From: Parapristionchus giblindavisi | Lineage: Eukaryota; Nematoda; Chromadorea; Rhabditida; Diplogasteridae | Reading direction: 5' to 3' | Length of the DNA stretch: 64,000 nucleotides | NCBI GenBank assembly: GCA_943737045.1 | Contig: CALSFV010000103.1 | Coordinates: forward strand, 62,001 to 126,000 | Part shown: positions 24,338-35,853 of the stretch, one piece after another | Numbering within the stretch: position 1 is the stretch's first letter | How the letters are laid out: the number at the start of each line of letters is the position of its first letter | Position numbers and translations under genes: made by a program | Notes under the pieces: model-generated | The model's database searches: none | Told to the model about the DNA's origin: nothing | What the model saw: only the letters and a program-made list of their open reading frames with translations

Positions 24338-27193
24338 TTGATTATAGTAATCGTGGCTTCATCTTTTCCCGTAGTATCAATTGATCCTCCTCCATCTTCA
24401 TCATCATCTCAATCATCATCAATAGATTGGCTTTGGTTATCATTCGGTGTGAGATTAGCTAATAGTGAGGTATATCATATCATATTCTCAATAGATATTA
24501 TTGTAGTTAATATAATTATGAAGATCATTCTTTTTGATAATCTATAAATATAATATTTAGAGTAGATGGTCGTTATGTATGGAAGTCTTTTCATCTCTTA
24601 ATTCATCATTTCCATATCTCATTGATTTGATCTCAATCATTGGTCTTTTATTCATATCTGGTCTATATCTACTTCAATTCGTATCTCTTATTTATGGGTT
24701 CGTTTTTTTATCTTTTATTAATTGGCATGCTTAGTAATATTTGTTATTAGAAGGTACAAGCTTTATAAACCGATTAGAGAACTTGAAGCATATTATGGAG
24801 TTAGTATACTTAAACCATTACTTGGAGATGATCCTAATCTAGAAGAGAATCTACGATCTTTCTTTCATTTAGATTATCCTAAGGTATCATTATTTACTTT
24901 ATATCAAATGTATATTGAATATTCAGTATGAAATTCTATTTTGTATTCAAGATGAAAATGATAAGAGTATTCCAATTGTTAAGAAATTGATGAAAGAATA
25001 TCCTAATGCTGATAGTAAACTTTTTATTGGTTAGTTTATTCATTCATAATGAATGAATGAAAGTATAATATACAGGAGGAGGAGAAGATAGTATTCGTAA
25101 TCCTAAAATTAGAAATATGATACCTGGTTATAATGCTAGTAAATATCCTCTCATTCTCATATCCGACAGTGGAATTAAGATGTTGTAAGTTGATTTAGTG
25201 AATAGTAGATGATGATTGATTGATTAATAGATAGATAGATTGATTGATTAATAGATAGATAGATTGATTGATTGATAGATAGATTGGTCGATTGATTGAT
25301 TAATAGATTGGTCGATTGATTGATTGATTGATTAATAGACGATTGATTGATTGAATATATTATAGACCAGAAGCATTGACTGATATGGTAGGATCAATGA
25401 GAGATGATGTAGCACTTTGTACACAAATACCATATTGTGAGAATAGAGAAGGAAGAGGACCGAAAGTAGAACAGGTAATGAAGTATTTGTAGAAGTATTA
25501 TAGATTGATATATGAGTTATGTATAACTATTATGATATTGTATCTATTTAGATGTATTTTGGTACAGCTCATGCTCGTATTTATTTAGCTGGTAATCTAC
25601 TTAGATTTGTATGTTCTACAGGAATGAGTTCAATGATGAGAAGAACGGTTTGTTTCATTTTATTATTGCCAAAACGAAAAAAGTTAAACATTTATCAAAA
25701 AAAATCGCAGTGCTGATTTTCTTGTCTTTTTTTCATACACTTACTGTTTTTGCCAAATGTATTATGTAGCATAAAACTGAGTAAAAATCAACGGTAGCGC
25801 TGCTGAGCAAAATGGTACCTTGTAACATGTGTGTAGAATCTTACTGTAAATGTGATGCCATTGTAATTTTTCCTTTCATGATGCGAATTTTTATTTGCAT
25901 TTTCAATTTGGATAACATCATAAATCAGAAAAAAAAAGATAATAGAATATATTTTTTATTTAAAAAAATTGCATTTGATCATTGTGCTTTTTTTGAATGC
26001 TAGAAAATTCGTAGAGTATACCTGTTGTACAATACAAGATTCATTATCCCTTTATCTAATATCTGGATGACATGAATCAACGATTTTCAAATCTTGTGAA
26101 CTTGGTCAATTTTTTTTATATTTGTTGACAAATGTTTCACTTTTTTTCGTTTTGGCGGTATTTATTGCTACTATTCATACGTGGACGGGCATTGTCGCTG
26201 GAAATGAAAATCGGGGGTCGGAAGCAAAAAATGGAGCATTTATACGTCATTTTGAGTGATTTTTTCGGAAAATCGGGGGGACGGGTGCCAAAAATCGGGG
26301 GTGTATTGCCGCTAGCGGCAGTGGTGCCCACGTATGCTACTATTATTACTACTCTTTGTTTGAAAACATAATATTAATATATATATATATATATATAATT
26401 TGATGAAATGATTGATTGTAGGCACTAGATGAATGTGGTGGTTTATTACACTTTGGAAAATATCTGGCTGAAGATTATTTCATTGGATGTGCAGTTAAGG
26501 AGAAGTATGTTTATAGATATATTATGATTATATATAATGAATAATTGTAATAAAGAGGATGGAGTACATCATTAGCTTCTCTTCCTGCTATACAGAATAG
26601 TGGAAGTGTGACTCTTGAATCATACGATGCTAGAATATCAAGGTTCAATGCAATTATCCATATACTTATCATTCTATCCATACAATATAGATGGGTCAAA
26701 CTTCGTTATAAGATGCTTCAACATATCATTGTTGTTGAACCACTTCAGGTATATTCAAATTTCAATTATTTATTCATTGATTGAATGGTTATATTGAAGG
26801 ATTTCTTTTCTACATTGATAATTCTTCCTCTATGTCTGAATCATCTATTTGATCTTCCAATTGTATTAACAGCCATAGTTCATTCATTGATATGGTTCAT
26901 ATGTGATATCACTCAACTATATCATATGAATGTAAGTAGTATCTATCTATCTATCTATCTCATCTCATCTCATCTCATCTCATCTAATGTATTCCTTATT
27001 CTAGGGTCGAGTCTTACCATATTCATTGATAGAGATAGTTAAAGTATGGATAGATAGAGAGATTCGTGTATATTCAGCATATCTCTCAGCTATTAGAGAT
27101 CCTAATATATCATGGAGAACAGGAACATTTTCATTGAAATGGGGAGGAGAAATTGTTGAGAAGAAAAAGAATAAGAAGAATAAGAATATTTAA
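24338..27193 (+). CDS. cgt-1: Ceramide glucosyltransferase (UGCG)
   Basis: Golgi enzyme that transfers glucose from UDP-glucose to ceramide, the first step to glycosphingolipids. After an N-terminal membrane segment ([20 protein letters not shown]) come the family blocks: [34 protein letters not shown] (D1), [33 protein letters not shown] (D2), [26 protein letters not shown] (D3) and [14 protein letters not shown], which is the RxxRW motif. The C-terminal part has further membrane helices and [17 protein letters not shown]. There are about ten exons. The start at 24338 ([13 protein letters not shown]) is provisional; a start near 24147 or another first exon is possible. The gene number within the nematode cgt family is a guess. 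The 770-bp intron at 25649-26419 contains repeats. Confidence 0.93.
25200..25360. repeat. ATTGATTG/ATAGATAG tetranucleotide array in a UGCG intron
   Basis: Runs of ATTGATTG, ATAGATAG and TTGGTCGATTG repeat over about 150 bp and end just before the acceptor TATTATAG. Confidence 0.85.
25668..26157. repeat. MITE in a UGCG intron
   Basis: Left end CCAAAACGAAAAAAGTTAAA; right end with the near-complement CACTTTTTTTCGTTTTGG. The interior is about 450 bp and has no coding signal. Confidence 0.75.
26170..26345 (+). repeat. Dispersed repeat with GCCGCTAGCGGCA palindrome, copy 1
   Basis: Contains GGGCATTGTCGCTGGAAATG, GGAGCATTTATACGTCATTT and TATTGCCGCTAGCGGCAGTG. Nearly the same sequence occurs at 48190-48345 and in part at 49085-49185, both in introns of the ATP synthase f gene. 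Confidence 0.85.
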
Positions 27194-27504
27194 TTGTTAT
27201 TCTATCTATCTATTCATTCAACTCCTCCTTTTATGTATTCAATCTCTTTCATATGACATCTATGTGCAATAAGAATGAAAAGTATCAATCTAGTCACACC
27301 TTCGTGCCATTACTTTATCTTCATTTCTTTATTCACTCTTGTTATTATTTCATTTTCATCTCCTTATTACTCAAATTCCCTTCCCTCATAATATATTCAA
27401 TTCTCATACTTCCTCAAACAACTAGTACAATATTGTTTTAATGTATGTAATGATGCATCCAATGTATCAAGTAATGAATAGATTGTTGTAAAAGTATCTT
27501 TCAT

Positions 27505-29499
27505 AATATATGAGACGAATCGCGAGAAAATCGACCGTTTCGGAGGGTCCGCGGACATAGAAATTTCGACCCCCTGAAAAATTCAGATTAAGTACTTTGA
27601 ACGATGCTCTATCTAACTGCGCTTTCCGAATTTGCATATCAGTTCTCATTTTCGAGTAGTGGTAGGTCAAAGTTGGCAGGTACGGTTTTTTTGGCTCGAG
27701 TGTGCGTCAGAAAAATGATCATAACTCCGTTCAAATTAATGATAGACACTTTTCCAAAAAAAGCATCGAAAGAGGAGATCTTGCGCAACATTTCCCAGTT
27801 GGTGACGTCATTTTTCGACCATGCTCCGGTGCTGGGCGGTCGGTTTTATGAAAAAGTGACGTAACTTTCCTAATCGGAAAAAGTGCACTTTTCTTCTATG
27901 CGCGTTTTGTTGCACCCATATGTGTCTAAAAATGACCCAAGTTTCAGAGGATTTCCGAATTGGAAAAAAAAAAAGCGTTGATTTTAGTGACGCGACCTCG
28001 GACCAGTCAAAGGAAAGAACGGCTTATTCCTTTATCAAGAAACAGCAAAGGAGCTTAAATGACTCAAAGACATCCGAAAAAGCATTACGAGCTCAAAATA
28101 CCCATATACGACAGTTATTTGAAACACAAAATCACCGAGTTCTGAAAAATTTGAAAAAACCCATATTTTGCTTTTCCACGTGGAAAAAACGTCTCAGTAA
28201 TGTTAATTAATCTTTATAATATTTCTTATAATGTTTTTGAACATTTATGTTTTTGGAAGTGAAGGCCTACCTGCTCTTAGAGCCGAGATATCCGCCATCG
28301 AGATTACACGCGCGCGCCCCAACTCCGCGCGATGTGTTGCCATAAAATGAACGTTTTCCAGCTCAGAATGACTCAAAACAACCTGTTTCATCATTCTTAT
28401 CACGAAAAAATACCTTGGAACAAGTTTTCTGTGTCTGTAAAAATCAGCAAAAGATTTGGATCGAACCGGGGTTCGAACCCGCTCGGTGTTCTTAGAGCGG
28501 TATCTCTTTACTTCTTTACCTTTACCACCGAGCGGGTTCGAACCTCGGTTCGATCCAAATCTTTTGCTGATTTTTACAGACCCAGAAAACTTGTTCCAAG
28601 GTATTTTTTCGTGATAAGAATGATGAAACAAGTTGTTTTGAGTCATTCTGAGCTGGAAAACGTTCATTTTATGGCAACACATCGCGCGGAGTTGGGGCGC
28701 GCGCGTGTAATCTCGATGGCGGATATCTCGGCTCTAAGAGCAGGTAGGCCTTCACTTCCAAAAACATAAATGTTCAAAAACATTATAAGAAATATTATAA
28801 AGATTAATTAACATTACTGAGACGTTTTTTCCACGTGGAAAAGCAAAATATGGGTTTTTTCAAATTTTTCGGAACTCGGTGATTTTGTGTTTCAAATAAC
28901 TGTCGTATATGGGTATTTTGAGCTCGTAATGCTTTTTCGGATGTTTTTGAGTCATTTAAGCTCCTTTGCTGTTTCTTGATAAAGGAATAAGCCGTTCTTT
29001 CCTTTGACAGGTCCGAGGTCGCGTCACTAAAATCAACGCTTTTTTTTTTTCCAATTCGGAAATCCTCTGAAACTTGGGTCATTTTTAGACACATATGGGT
29101 GCAACAAAACGCGCATAGAAGAAAAGTGCACTTTTTCCGATTAGGAAAGTTACGTCACTTTTTCATAAAACCGACCGCCCAGCACCGGAGCATGGTCGAA
29201 AAATGACGTCACCAACTGGGAAATGTTGCGCAAGATCTCCTCTTTCGATGCTTTTTTTGGAAAAGTGTCTATCATTATTTTGAACGGAGTTATGATCATT
29301 TTTCTGACGCACACTCGAGCCAAAAAAACCGTACCTGCCAACTTTGACCTACCACTACTCGAAAATGAGAACTGATATGCAAATTCGGAAAGCGCAGTTA
29401 GATAGAGCATCGTTCAAAGTACTTAATCTGAATTTTTCAGGGGGTCGAAATTTCTATGTCCGGGGGGTGGTCGAACCTCTGGCGATTCGTCTCATATAT
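27505..29499. mobile_element. 2-kb near-perfect palindrome between UGCG and frataxin
   Basis: The left end is ATATATGAGACGAATCGC and the right end GCGATTCGTCTCATATATG. Arms of about 980 bp match almost base for base, and the same peptide-like frames appear on both strands. The loop is only about 37 bp. On both sides of the loop stand GGTTCGAACCCGCTCGGTG and its complement, a perfect Pol III B-box match. Differences between the arms are few, for example a small indel near 28490 and changes near the outer ends. No transposase is recognised. Confidence 0.92.
28446..28560. repeat. tRNA-like core at the centre of the 2-kb palindrome
   Basis: GGATCGAACCGGGGTTCGAA and the inverse GGTTCGAACCTCGGTTCGAT flank a short loop rich in T and C. 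GGTTCGAACC is the classic tRNA T-loop/B-box sequence. A proper acceptor stem is not evident. Confidence 0.45.
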
Positions 29500-29872
29500 G
29501 AATAGGTTTATTTTCATTGCCTTTATCTCTTTCTTCTTCTGCGTGTATCATATGTCGTTATATTCTAACAAGTTGTGATATATGATCATGAAATAACTCA
29601 TTCATTCATTTGTATCATTATACTCACCATATTCGTTTGAATGTTCCTATAAGGAATGAATATCATTCATATCTTCTTCCTATCTCTAGAATGACTTCAT
29701 GACTTGTCTACGGGTTTACTCATATCTTTGTATCCTTCATTCAATTCTCAATCCGATAAACAATTGTTGTTGTAATGAAAGGTTAACGATTACAATAAAG
29801 GTTTGAATCCAACAATGATGATATCATGTAGATGTATAGTATAGTACATAGACAATCATATATTGGATATAG

Positions 29873-30437
29873 ATGATACGATCATTTTTATCTTCTCGTT
29901 TATTCTCTCAATGTACTATATATCGTTGTGTTTCTACAATTGAACAGGTATTACAGGATTGAATAGGGATTACGGTATGGAATATATAATATTGATTGAT
30001 TAAGCGTACACTTGGTATATATGAGAAACGTTCAGATGAGACACTAGAGAAATTATCTGATTATATATCTATTATTGGTGATGAATCTAATAGAGTAAGT
30101 TCATATATTCTATTATATATTGATGTCTAAGGGGGGATGTTAAGGATGTAGATGTATCATTATCAATGGGAGTTCTATCAATCAATATTCCTGATACTGG
30201 TACATTTGTAATCAATAAACAACGACCTAATCTACAGATATGGTTATCATCTCCATTATCCGGACCAAGAAGGTATTTTATATCATTTATTCCATTGAAT
30301 TTATATATTATAGATATGAATTGGTGAATGATAAATGGAAATGTGTTAGAGAAAAGGAATTTTTAGAAGAACTATTGAATAGAGAATTCTCTCAAATATT
30401 TCCCTCTTCATCAATTGATTTTTCTGATCATATTTGA
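29873..30437 (+). CDS. frh-1: Frataxin
   Basis: Mitochondrial protein that helps iron-sulfur cluster assembly. Four exons give about 138 residues. An N-terminal presequence rich in Arg and Ser ([13 protein letters not shown]) is followed by [10 protein letters not shown], the acidic helix region, [17 protein letters not shown], and the family signature [20 protein letters not shown] plus [12 protein letters not shown]. It ends SSIDFSDHI, very like the nematode end IDFSRHV. TATAG lies directly before the ATG. The TCP11L1-like gene begins 195 bp downstream on the same strand, a spacing typical of nematode operons. Confidence 0.95.
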
Positions 30438-30632
30438 GATGATTGATCATATTTCTATTTCATAATGTTGCCGGTGCTATAGCTGTATTAGTTTATTGTT
30501 GTACTTATGATAAAGAATATGTAAATAATAAAAATGTATTATTTTATTTAGTGTTCTATGCATTGGTTTGATTCCATTTAATATTTAATTGGTATTGTAA
30601 AATGACTTCATTTGTAAAATTATTATTATGAG

Positions 30633-33043
30633 ATGGAAAGAGAAGATGAATTGAAAGGAAGAAATAATGAAAAAGAAGGAGGAAGCGGAGACGATAATGA
30701 CACTTCTCATACAAATCTAAATGGTACTGTATTATATATCTAGAAAATAAATATCGATTGATTCATAAGATCCACCTGCTAAGAAAAAAAGAATAGATGA
30801 AGAAGAAGAAGAAGAGGAAGGATCATTATCTATTGGTAGAAATATAACAAAAGATAAACTGAATGTACTATTAGGAATAGATAATGAATCTCCAATGGGT
30901 TAGTTATTATTCATTATCTATTCATCATATTCATTCTTTTTTAGTTCGTCTTCAATATCTTCATAAGATATGTATTAATTCATGTGAAAGATTAACTAAA
31001 TACGTTAATCCACTTGAAGTTCAAGTTAAATCTGCTTTTCATAGAGCATTCTGGGATTTATTGAAAACTGTCAGTTTTGTTTAATCTATTTATTCCATAC
31101 CACGAATTTTTATTATTTACTAATTTGATTGAAGGATCTGGAGAAATCACCTCCTCAATATGATAATGCAATCAAGATTGTTAAAGATGCTCAAGAGGTA
31201 ATATATTATTCTTCTTCTTCTTTATTCTATTGATATTGTGACTATTGTGTGTGACTATAGGCTATTGTGAAGCATTTATTGTCTCCAAATGATTCTAGAA
31301 GACGACAAGAAGTATTGATTAGACTTGATTATGATAAACTACGGTATGTTATCATCCATCATCATGAGTATATTATGATGTTATAGATCACAAATGGATG
31401 AGAATACATTGAATGTTTCATCCATCGCTACATTTATAATTGATATTCTAGGATCTATTTGTGCACCATTTAGAGATGAAGAAGTACTATACTTTTATTC
31501 ATTTATTTTATAAATGTAATATTATCCACTTTTTTCATACTGTGAAATCTCTTTTCAGATTCGTGCACTACGTGGAAAAATGGATAACTTGGTCGAGTTA
31601 TTACGGTAATCCATTTTATTTTGGATTCATTCATCAAATATTTTAATTTGTAGAGGAATAATGGATATAATTGATAGAATGAAAGATGATGCTCATTCTT
31701 TTTATCTTGAAGTTCATAAAAAGGAAGTTATGCAATATGCAAGAGAATTAATAAGAGATGATTTAGAAGAAACGATTCAATCGACACCTGGTCAGCACAT
31801 GTACTAATTATACTGTATTATATATACCGTCAAAAAGAAAGAAAACTACAATTCGCCTTAATTTACAATTTTCTGTGTTGATTTTCATGATAAATAACAT
31901 TTGAGTTTCACTCCGATGTGTCCAATTAAGAAAAAAGAAACCAAATTGAAAAAAAGTGGATTTTAGGTTAAATTGGCATTATTGATGGAGTGTTTACTAT
32001 TACAGGTTCAAAAAAATAGATAAATTAGGTCAGAGTGTAATGGAGGGTAGACTTGATCGACAAAATTCACAGTATTTGGTATAATGGCGTGGGAAATATA
32101 ACTGATTAATTTTTTAATATGAAGAATTAAGAGATTTTCCCGTATAATTTGCTACTTGTGTCGTTTTGACTACATACACATACATATATAACTATTCTTA
32201 GGTACAAGAGATAAGATTATCAATTGGATGAAAGAAGTTTATGAATCAAATAAGAAAGATGATGATAGTTTAGATAAAATGAATGAATTAATACGAAGAG
32301 TAGCTGTGGATGGACTCATTTGGTATTGTATCTTATATAGCATATTTATATTTTGATTCATTTATATTTAGTCTTTTGAATAAGAAGAGAAATATTGAAG
32401 TTCATTGGAAATTGGATGAAGATATGATAAATGCATGGAATGAAAAGAGAATACAATTGATCATTTTATCATCTATTTTATATACTATGAATGTACGTCA
32501 TCTATTCATTTTTGTATTCATCATTGTCATTTAGAGCATAATAAAATCAACTGAAAAGGAGATATCATTGAAAGAATCTCTGGTGGTTATATCGAATGAT
32601 ATTGATGATAGGTATTCACTCATATTTATCATATATCTAATCAATAATTCAGTAATATGTCTACCGTACTTGAAAGAATGAGATTACATTGTGAGAAAGT
32701 ATTGATTGAAGAGGATTCATTATCTGATGATAATAAGAATAAGATAGGCATTATCAATGAATTGTCTAATTCAAATCAACCTATTCGTTCTCTTATTGGT
32801 AAGTATTATACTATATGTCTAATATATGATAATAATGATTAATTATCAGTTCGTCGATTTGATGATTATCTCTCTACATGTTTATATAATGAAAATGAAG
32901 TTGATCATTCATCTATTCCTTTTGTATTTCAACCTTTACAACAATTCTTTCATCTTGTATACAAATCATTAAAACCATATGTTGATAATAATGTAATCAT
33001 CTATAGAGATCTCTATCAATCTGCTATTTCAAAATCTCTTTAA
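30633..33043 (+). CDS. TCP11-like protein (TCP11L1 family)
   Basis: All-helical T-complex-11 family protein. In other animals members bind signalling or cytoskeletal partners; the biochemical role is unclear. The N-terminus is charged with an Asp/Glu run (KKKRIDEEEEEEE). Family blocks follow: KSAFHRAFWDLLKTDLEKSP, a segment with IVKDAQEAIVKHLLSP, SIATFIIDILGSICAPFRDEE (the most diagnostic motif), IRALRGKMDNLVELLRGIMD, MKDDAHSFYLEVHKKEV and INWMKEVYE. The C-terminus is VIIYRDLYQSAISKSL. There are about a dozen exons; the only long intron (31789-32202) contains a MITE. The ATG at 30633 is preferred because the nearby ATG at 30628 runs into a stop. Confidence 0.85.
31828..32172. repeat. MITE in the TCP11L1 intron, related to 6113-6536
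   Basis: It ends GCTACTTGTGTCGTTTTGAC, like the NAGK-intron copy. Shared internal stretches include TTTCTGTG.TGATTTTC and ATTTGAGTTTCA.TC. The left end is less well kept. Confidence 0.65.
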
Positions 33044-33337
33044 TTTTCACTTTCTAAAATATTATTCCACAATTGTATGTAAAAATATTGTGAAATTAAT
33101 TTATGCTCAATTTTTCATTGTATACGGTAATTGTATGTATTATAAATGAATCAAATGAATAGTTTAATTACATTAAGGAATGATAATAGTTGATATATAC
33201 ATAGGGAGAGTGAATCCCTAGAGATAATGTTCTTCCTTTGTTTTGATTGATATTCCCTATGGGAATAGAATAGAGATAGACAAAGACTTCTTCTTACTCT
33301 TTTCTTCCCTTCATCGATTCAAATATTCTCTTATCTT

Positions 33338-35030
33338 ATGGCATTTTATTTCGCTCTTCTCAATGTTTCTAATAAAAAGTCTGAACGACGTCATATTTCT
33401 CATCAATCATCTAATAGATGGTATACACTACTACTATATCATAATATCTCATCAATTATATTAAAGGAATAATCATCATCGTCAAAGATATAATCAATCA
33501 TCTCCAATTATTCCATCTGTTCCATCCAATTCAATTGGTATCTTTCTATGGTGTAGTCATAGATATAAAATAACTTACCAGATAATAGTTTTTGAATATT
33601 TCGTAGCGCAAATAATCCGATTCGAAACAATTATTATTCCAATCAATTGTAGGATGATTCTAAAACTATTTTTTTTTAAATTTGACATTTATTAGAGAAG
33701 AAGTGAATGATCCTTCAGAATCGTTATGGGATGATTCATTATCATTGGAAGAAGGAACTCCAGATTCAATGATACCATCATCAACAGCTACATATCCACC
33801 ACCATTACGAACTTCATCTAAGAAAGTATTATTTCATATACTTAATCTAATATATTATCTATTATTGAGGTTACATTCAAATCTCAATCTCCATTACCTA
33901 CATCTGAATCTACTTCACCCACTACGCTAAGGAATAATTTTTTAGGTAAGTGCGATAATGTACAGGACAGCAGATCCCCCCCCCCCCCCCCCCCCCTGTT
34001 GAGATGGAATAACAATGGAGACCCAGTTTAATGTAATTTTTACTCCATGTCTGAATTACTTTATCACAGAAAGTTAGAATTTTTTTAAGTTAGTCATATA
34101 AATTGGGCTAAAGCATAAGGAAAAATCCGGAAAAAAAATCACTTTGCGATGAATTGAGGATATATCTCGATCGATATATCGATCGTGCACGAGTTTTTTC
34201 AAGTTTCTCGCGCGGCTTATACCAACATTTAATAATTTTAATATATTTTTCTCAAGCTACGTAATGTATAAACCTGTGCGTAAAATCATTTTCGTAAAAT
34301 TTTCGTAAAACGTAATTTTACGACTTTTTTTCTCGTAAAATTCGTAAAATTTTCGTAAAATATTTTGCGTCAAAATTATAATAAATTCTACCAAATGTAT
34401 TTCGTGATAAAAGATATGAAGCCCGCGAATGTTCATAAACGACTCTCTTATGCAGGGGACAGACGATTAACCACAAGTTACAGCTAAAAACTTGAAAAAA
34501 ATATATATACATTCCCAAAGATTGATTTTCCGACAATTTTTGACAAAAATTTCTTCGATTATTCAGTTTTTTTGCCATTTTTTTCGTTTCGTTAAATTTT
34601 CAACATTTCGTAAAATTTTACGACGTAAAAATTTTACGAAAAGTCGTAAAATCGTAAAATTCGTAAAATCGTAAAACGTAAAATGGTATAAACTTCCAAT
34701 TTTTTTTATTATTTGATAGCTTATAATGTTTGATGTTAAAGGGAATGGCCGAGTGTTACAACTCTTGCACCAAGTGATGCATTATCTCCATCTTCAAATG
34801 AACATTCAACAATCAAAGGATCATCATTACTCTCACGAATATTATCTATACTTATTGGATCAAAGAAAGAAAGAATCATCAATCGATCATGTAGTACAGA
34901 ACGAATACAATACACGAATAGAAGATTGGTATCATCATCATCTTCATCTGATATCAAAGGAAAAGAAAGAAGAAGAACACGAAGAGCAAGTGATAGTGAA
35001 TACGATAATGAATGTTCCAATTCAATTCAT
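33338..35030 (+). CDS. Unrecognised Ser-rich protein; exon structure partly uncertain
   Basis: The start ATG at 33338 opens MAFYFALLNVSNKKSERRHI. Splicing at GATG|GTATAC joins SSNRWNNHHRQRYNQSSP and PSVPSNSIEEVNDPSESLWD, then SLSLEEGTPDSMIPSSTATY and KKVTFKSQSPLPTSESTSPT. After a 780-bp intron with a repeat and a C run, the last exon most naturally reads WPSVTTLAPSDALSPSSNEH through SILIGSKKERIINRSCS to a basic Ser-rich tail ending ECSNSIH (stop at 35030). The splice phase into that exon does not fit cleanly, so a small exon may be missing, or another frame ending at 35106 is used. I recognise no family. The composition suggests a fast-evolving, largely disordered protein. Confidence 0.5.
33971..33996 (+). 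repeat. Long C homopolymer
   Basis: A run of more than 20 C residues in an otherwise AT-rich intron. Confidence 0.9.
34270..34690. repeat. CGTAAAA-rich foldback in the intron of the Ser-rich gene
   Basis: Many CGTAAAAT units on one side are answered by ATTTTACG on the other. The segment 34512-34684 matches 3900-4072 in the METTL23 intron (CCCAAAGATTGATTTTC, then TTTTTTCGT.TCGTTAAATTTT). Confidence 0.7.
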
Positions 35031-35211
35031 TAATCATTCTTTTATTTGTCTTAAAGAAGAACAAGAATGGTTTAATCAAATATGCCAACAATCTTGTGTA
35101 TGTTGATTCATTGGATAACAAATCAATGACAAAACCTATTGAGATGGTACAACAAATAATAATGAAAATATTCTAGATAAAATAGTGGAATGAATTCCTA
35201 TGATATCAACG

Positions 35212-35649
35212 TTACTTATTCCATGGTAGTTCCATTTGTGAAATAGATTTGAATTTACCATCATAATATTCTTCAATTGTCTTTTCCTTCATCAGCATTT
35301 CCTGTATTCATTATCTTGTTAATCAATCACTTAATTGTTTCTTCATATAGAATAATGAAGTAAATATACCTGTGATAGTCTCCCTTCACCTTTCATTAAT
35401 CTCCAATGGAATCGATTCAATGGTGAACCTGGTTCCTTCACATACCTACCGTATACTCATATATATTGATTGATTAGTTCATCATTCATACCATGATATC
35501 AGATTGAATAGAGACAAATAAGTAATGGCAGAAGTGATAATAATAGATGATCTTCTTCTGAATGGTGCTTTTATCATCCATTTCAATCGATACCATATTC
35601 GACCCATTCTCAAAATATACTGTAGCAACTTTATTTTTATCGATTGCAT
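35212..35649 (-). CDS. Small single-pass membrane protein, family not recognised
   Basis: Three exons join in frame to about 107 residues. A basic N-terminus (RMGRIWYRLKWMIKAPFRRR) leads into one hydrophobic segment (SSIIITSAITYLSLFNLISW). Then come YVKEPGSPLNRFHWRLMKGE, GRLSQEMLMKEKTIEEYYDG and KFKSISQMELPWNK. The basic start plus a short membrane span resembles small mitochondrial inner-membrane proteins; that is an inference from composition only. The start could also be the Met at 35607. It lies about 200 bp downstream of INCENP on the same strand, probably in one operon. Clean splice phases and conserved-looking blocks argue that it is real. Confidence 0.65.
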
Positions 35650-35853
35650 TTCAAATATATCAATGAATCTAACATGTAGAGACCAACGAATCAGTTAAAG
35701 TCAGTATTCACAAAATTTATTTGTTTTTACAGGTGATAAAAATAAGTGGGGATTTTGATGAATGGATTGATAAATAAGAAGTGGATAAGGAATGAATAAA
35801 TAGAAAGAGATTGGATGAGGCAGGAGATTGGTTAATATGTGGTTATCGAATAC

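Noticed and set aside
24147..24341. An independent small gene before UGCG
   Set aside because: The stretch has a hydrophobic segment but no family match. It may be an outron or alternative first exon of UGCG; the evidence is too thin to list.
27604..28769. Open frames in both arms of the 2-kb palindrome
   Set aside because: The same frames appear mirrored on the minus strand simply because the arms are inverted copies. They match no family I know and have no splice or start context.
34726..35106. His/Tyr-rich alternative frame for the last exon of the Ser-rich gene
   Set aside because: It fits the splice phase better, but its His/Leu/Tyr runs look like the shifted reading of Ser-rich codons. 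It is kept only as an alternative in the gene entry.
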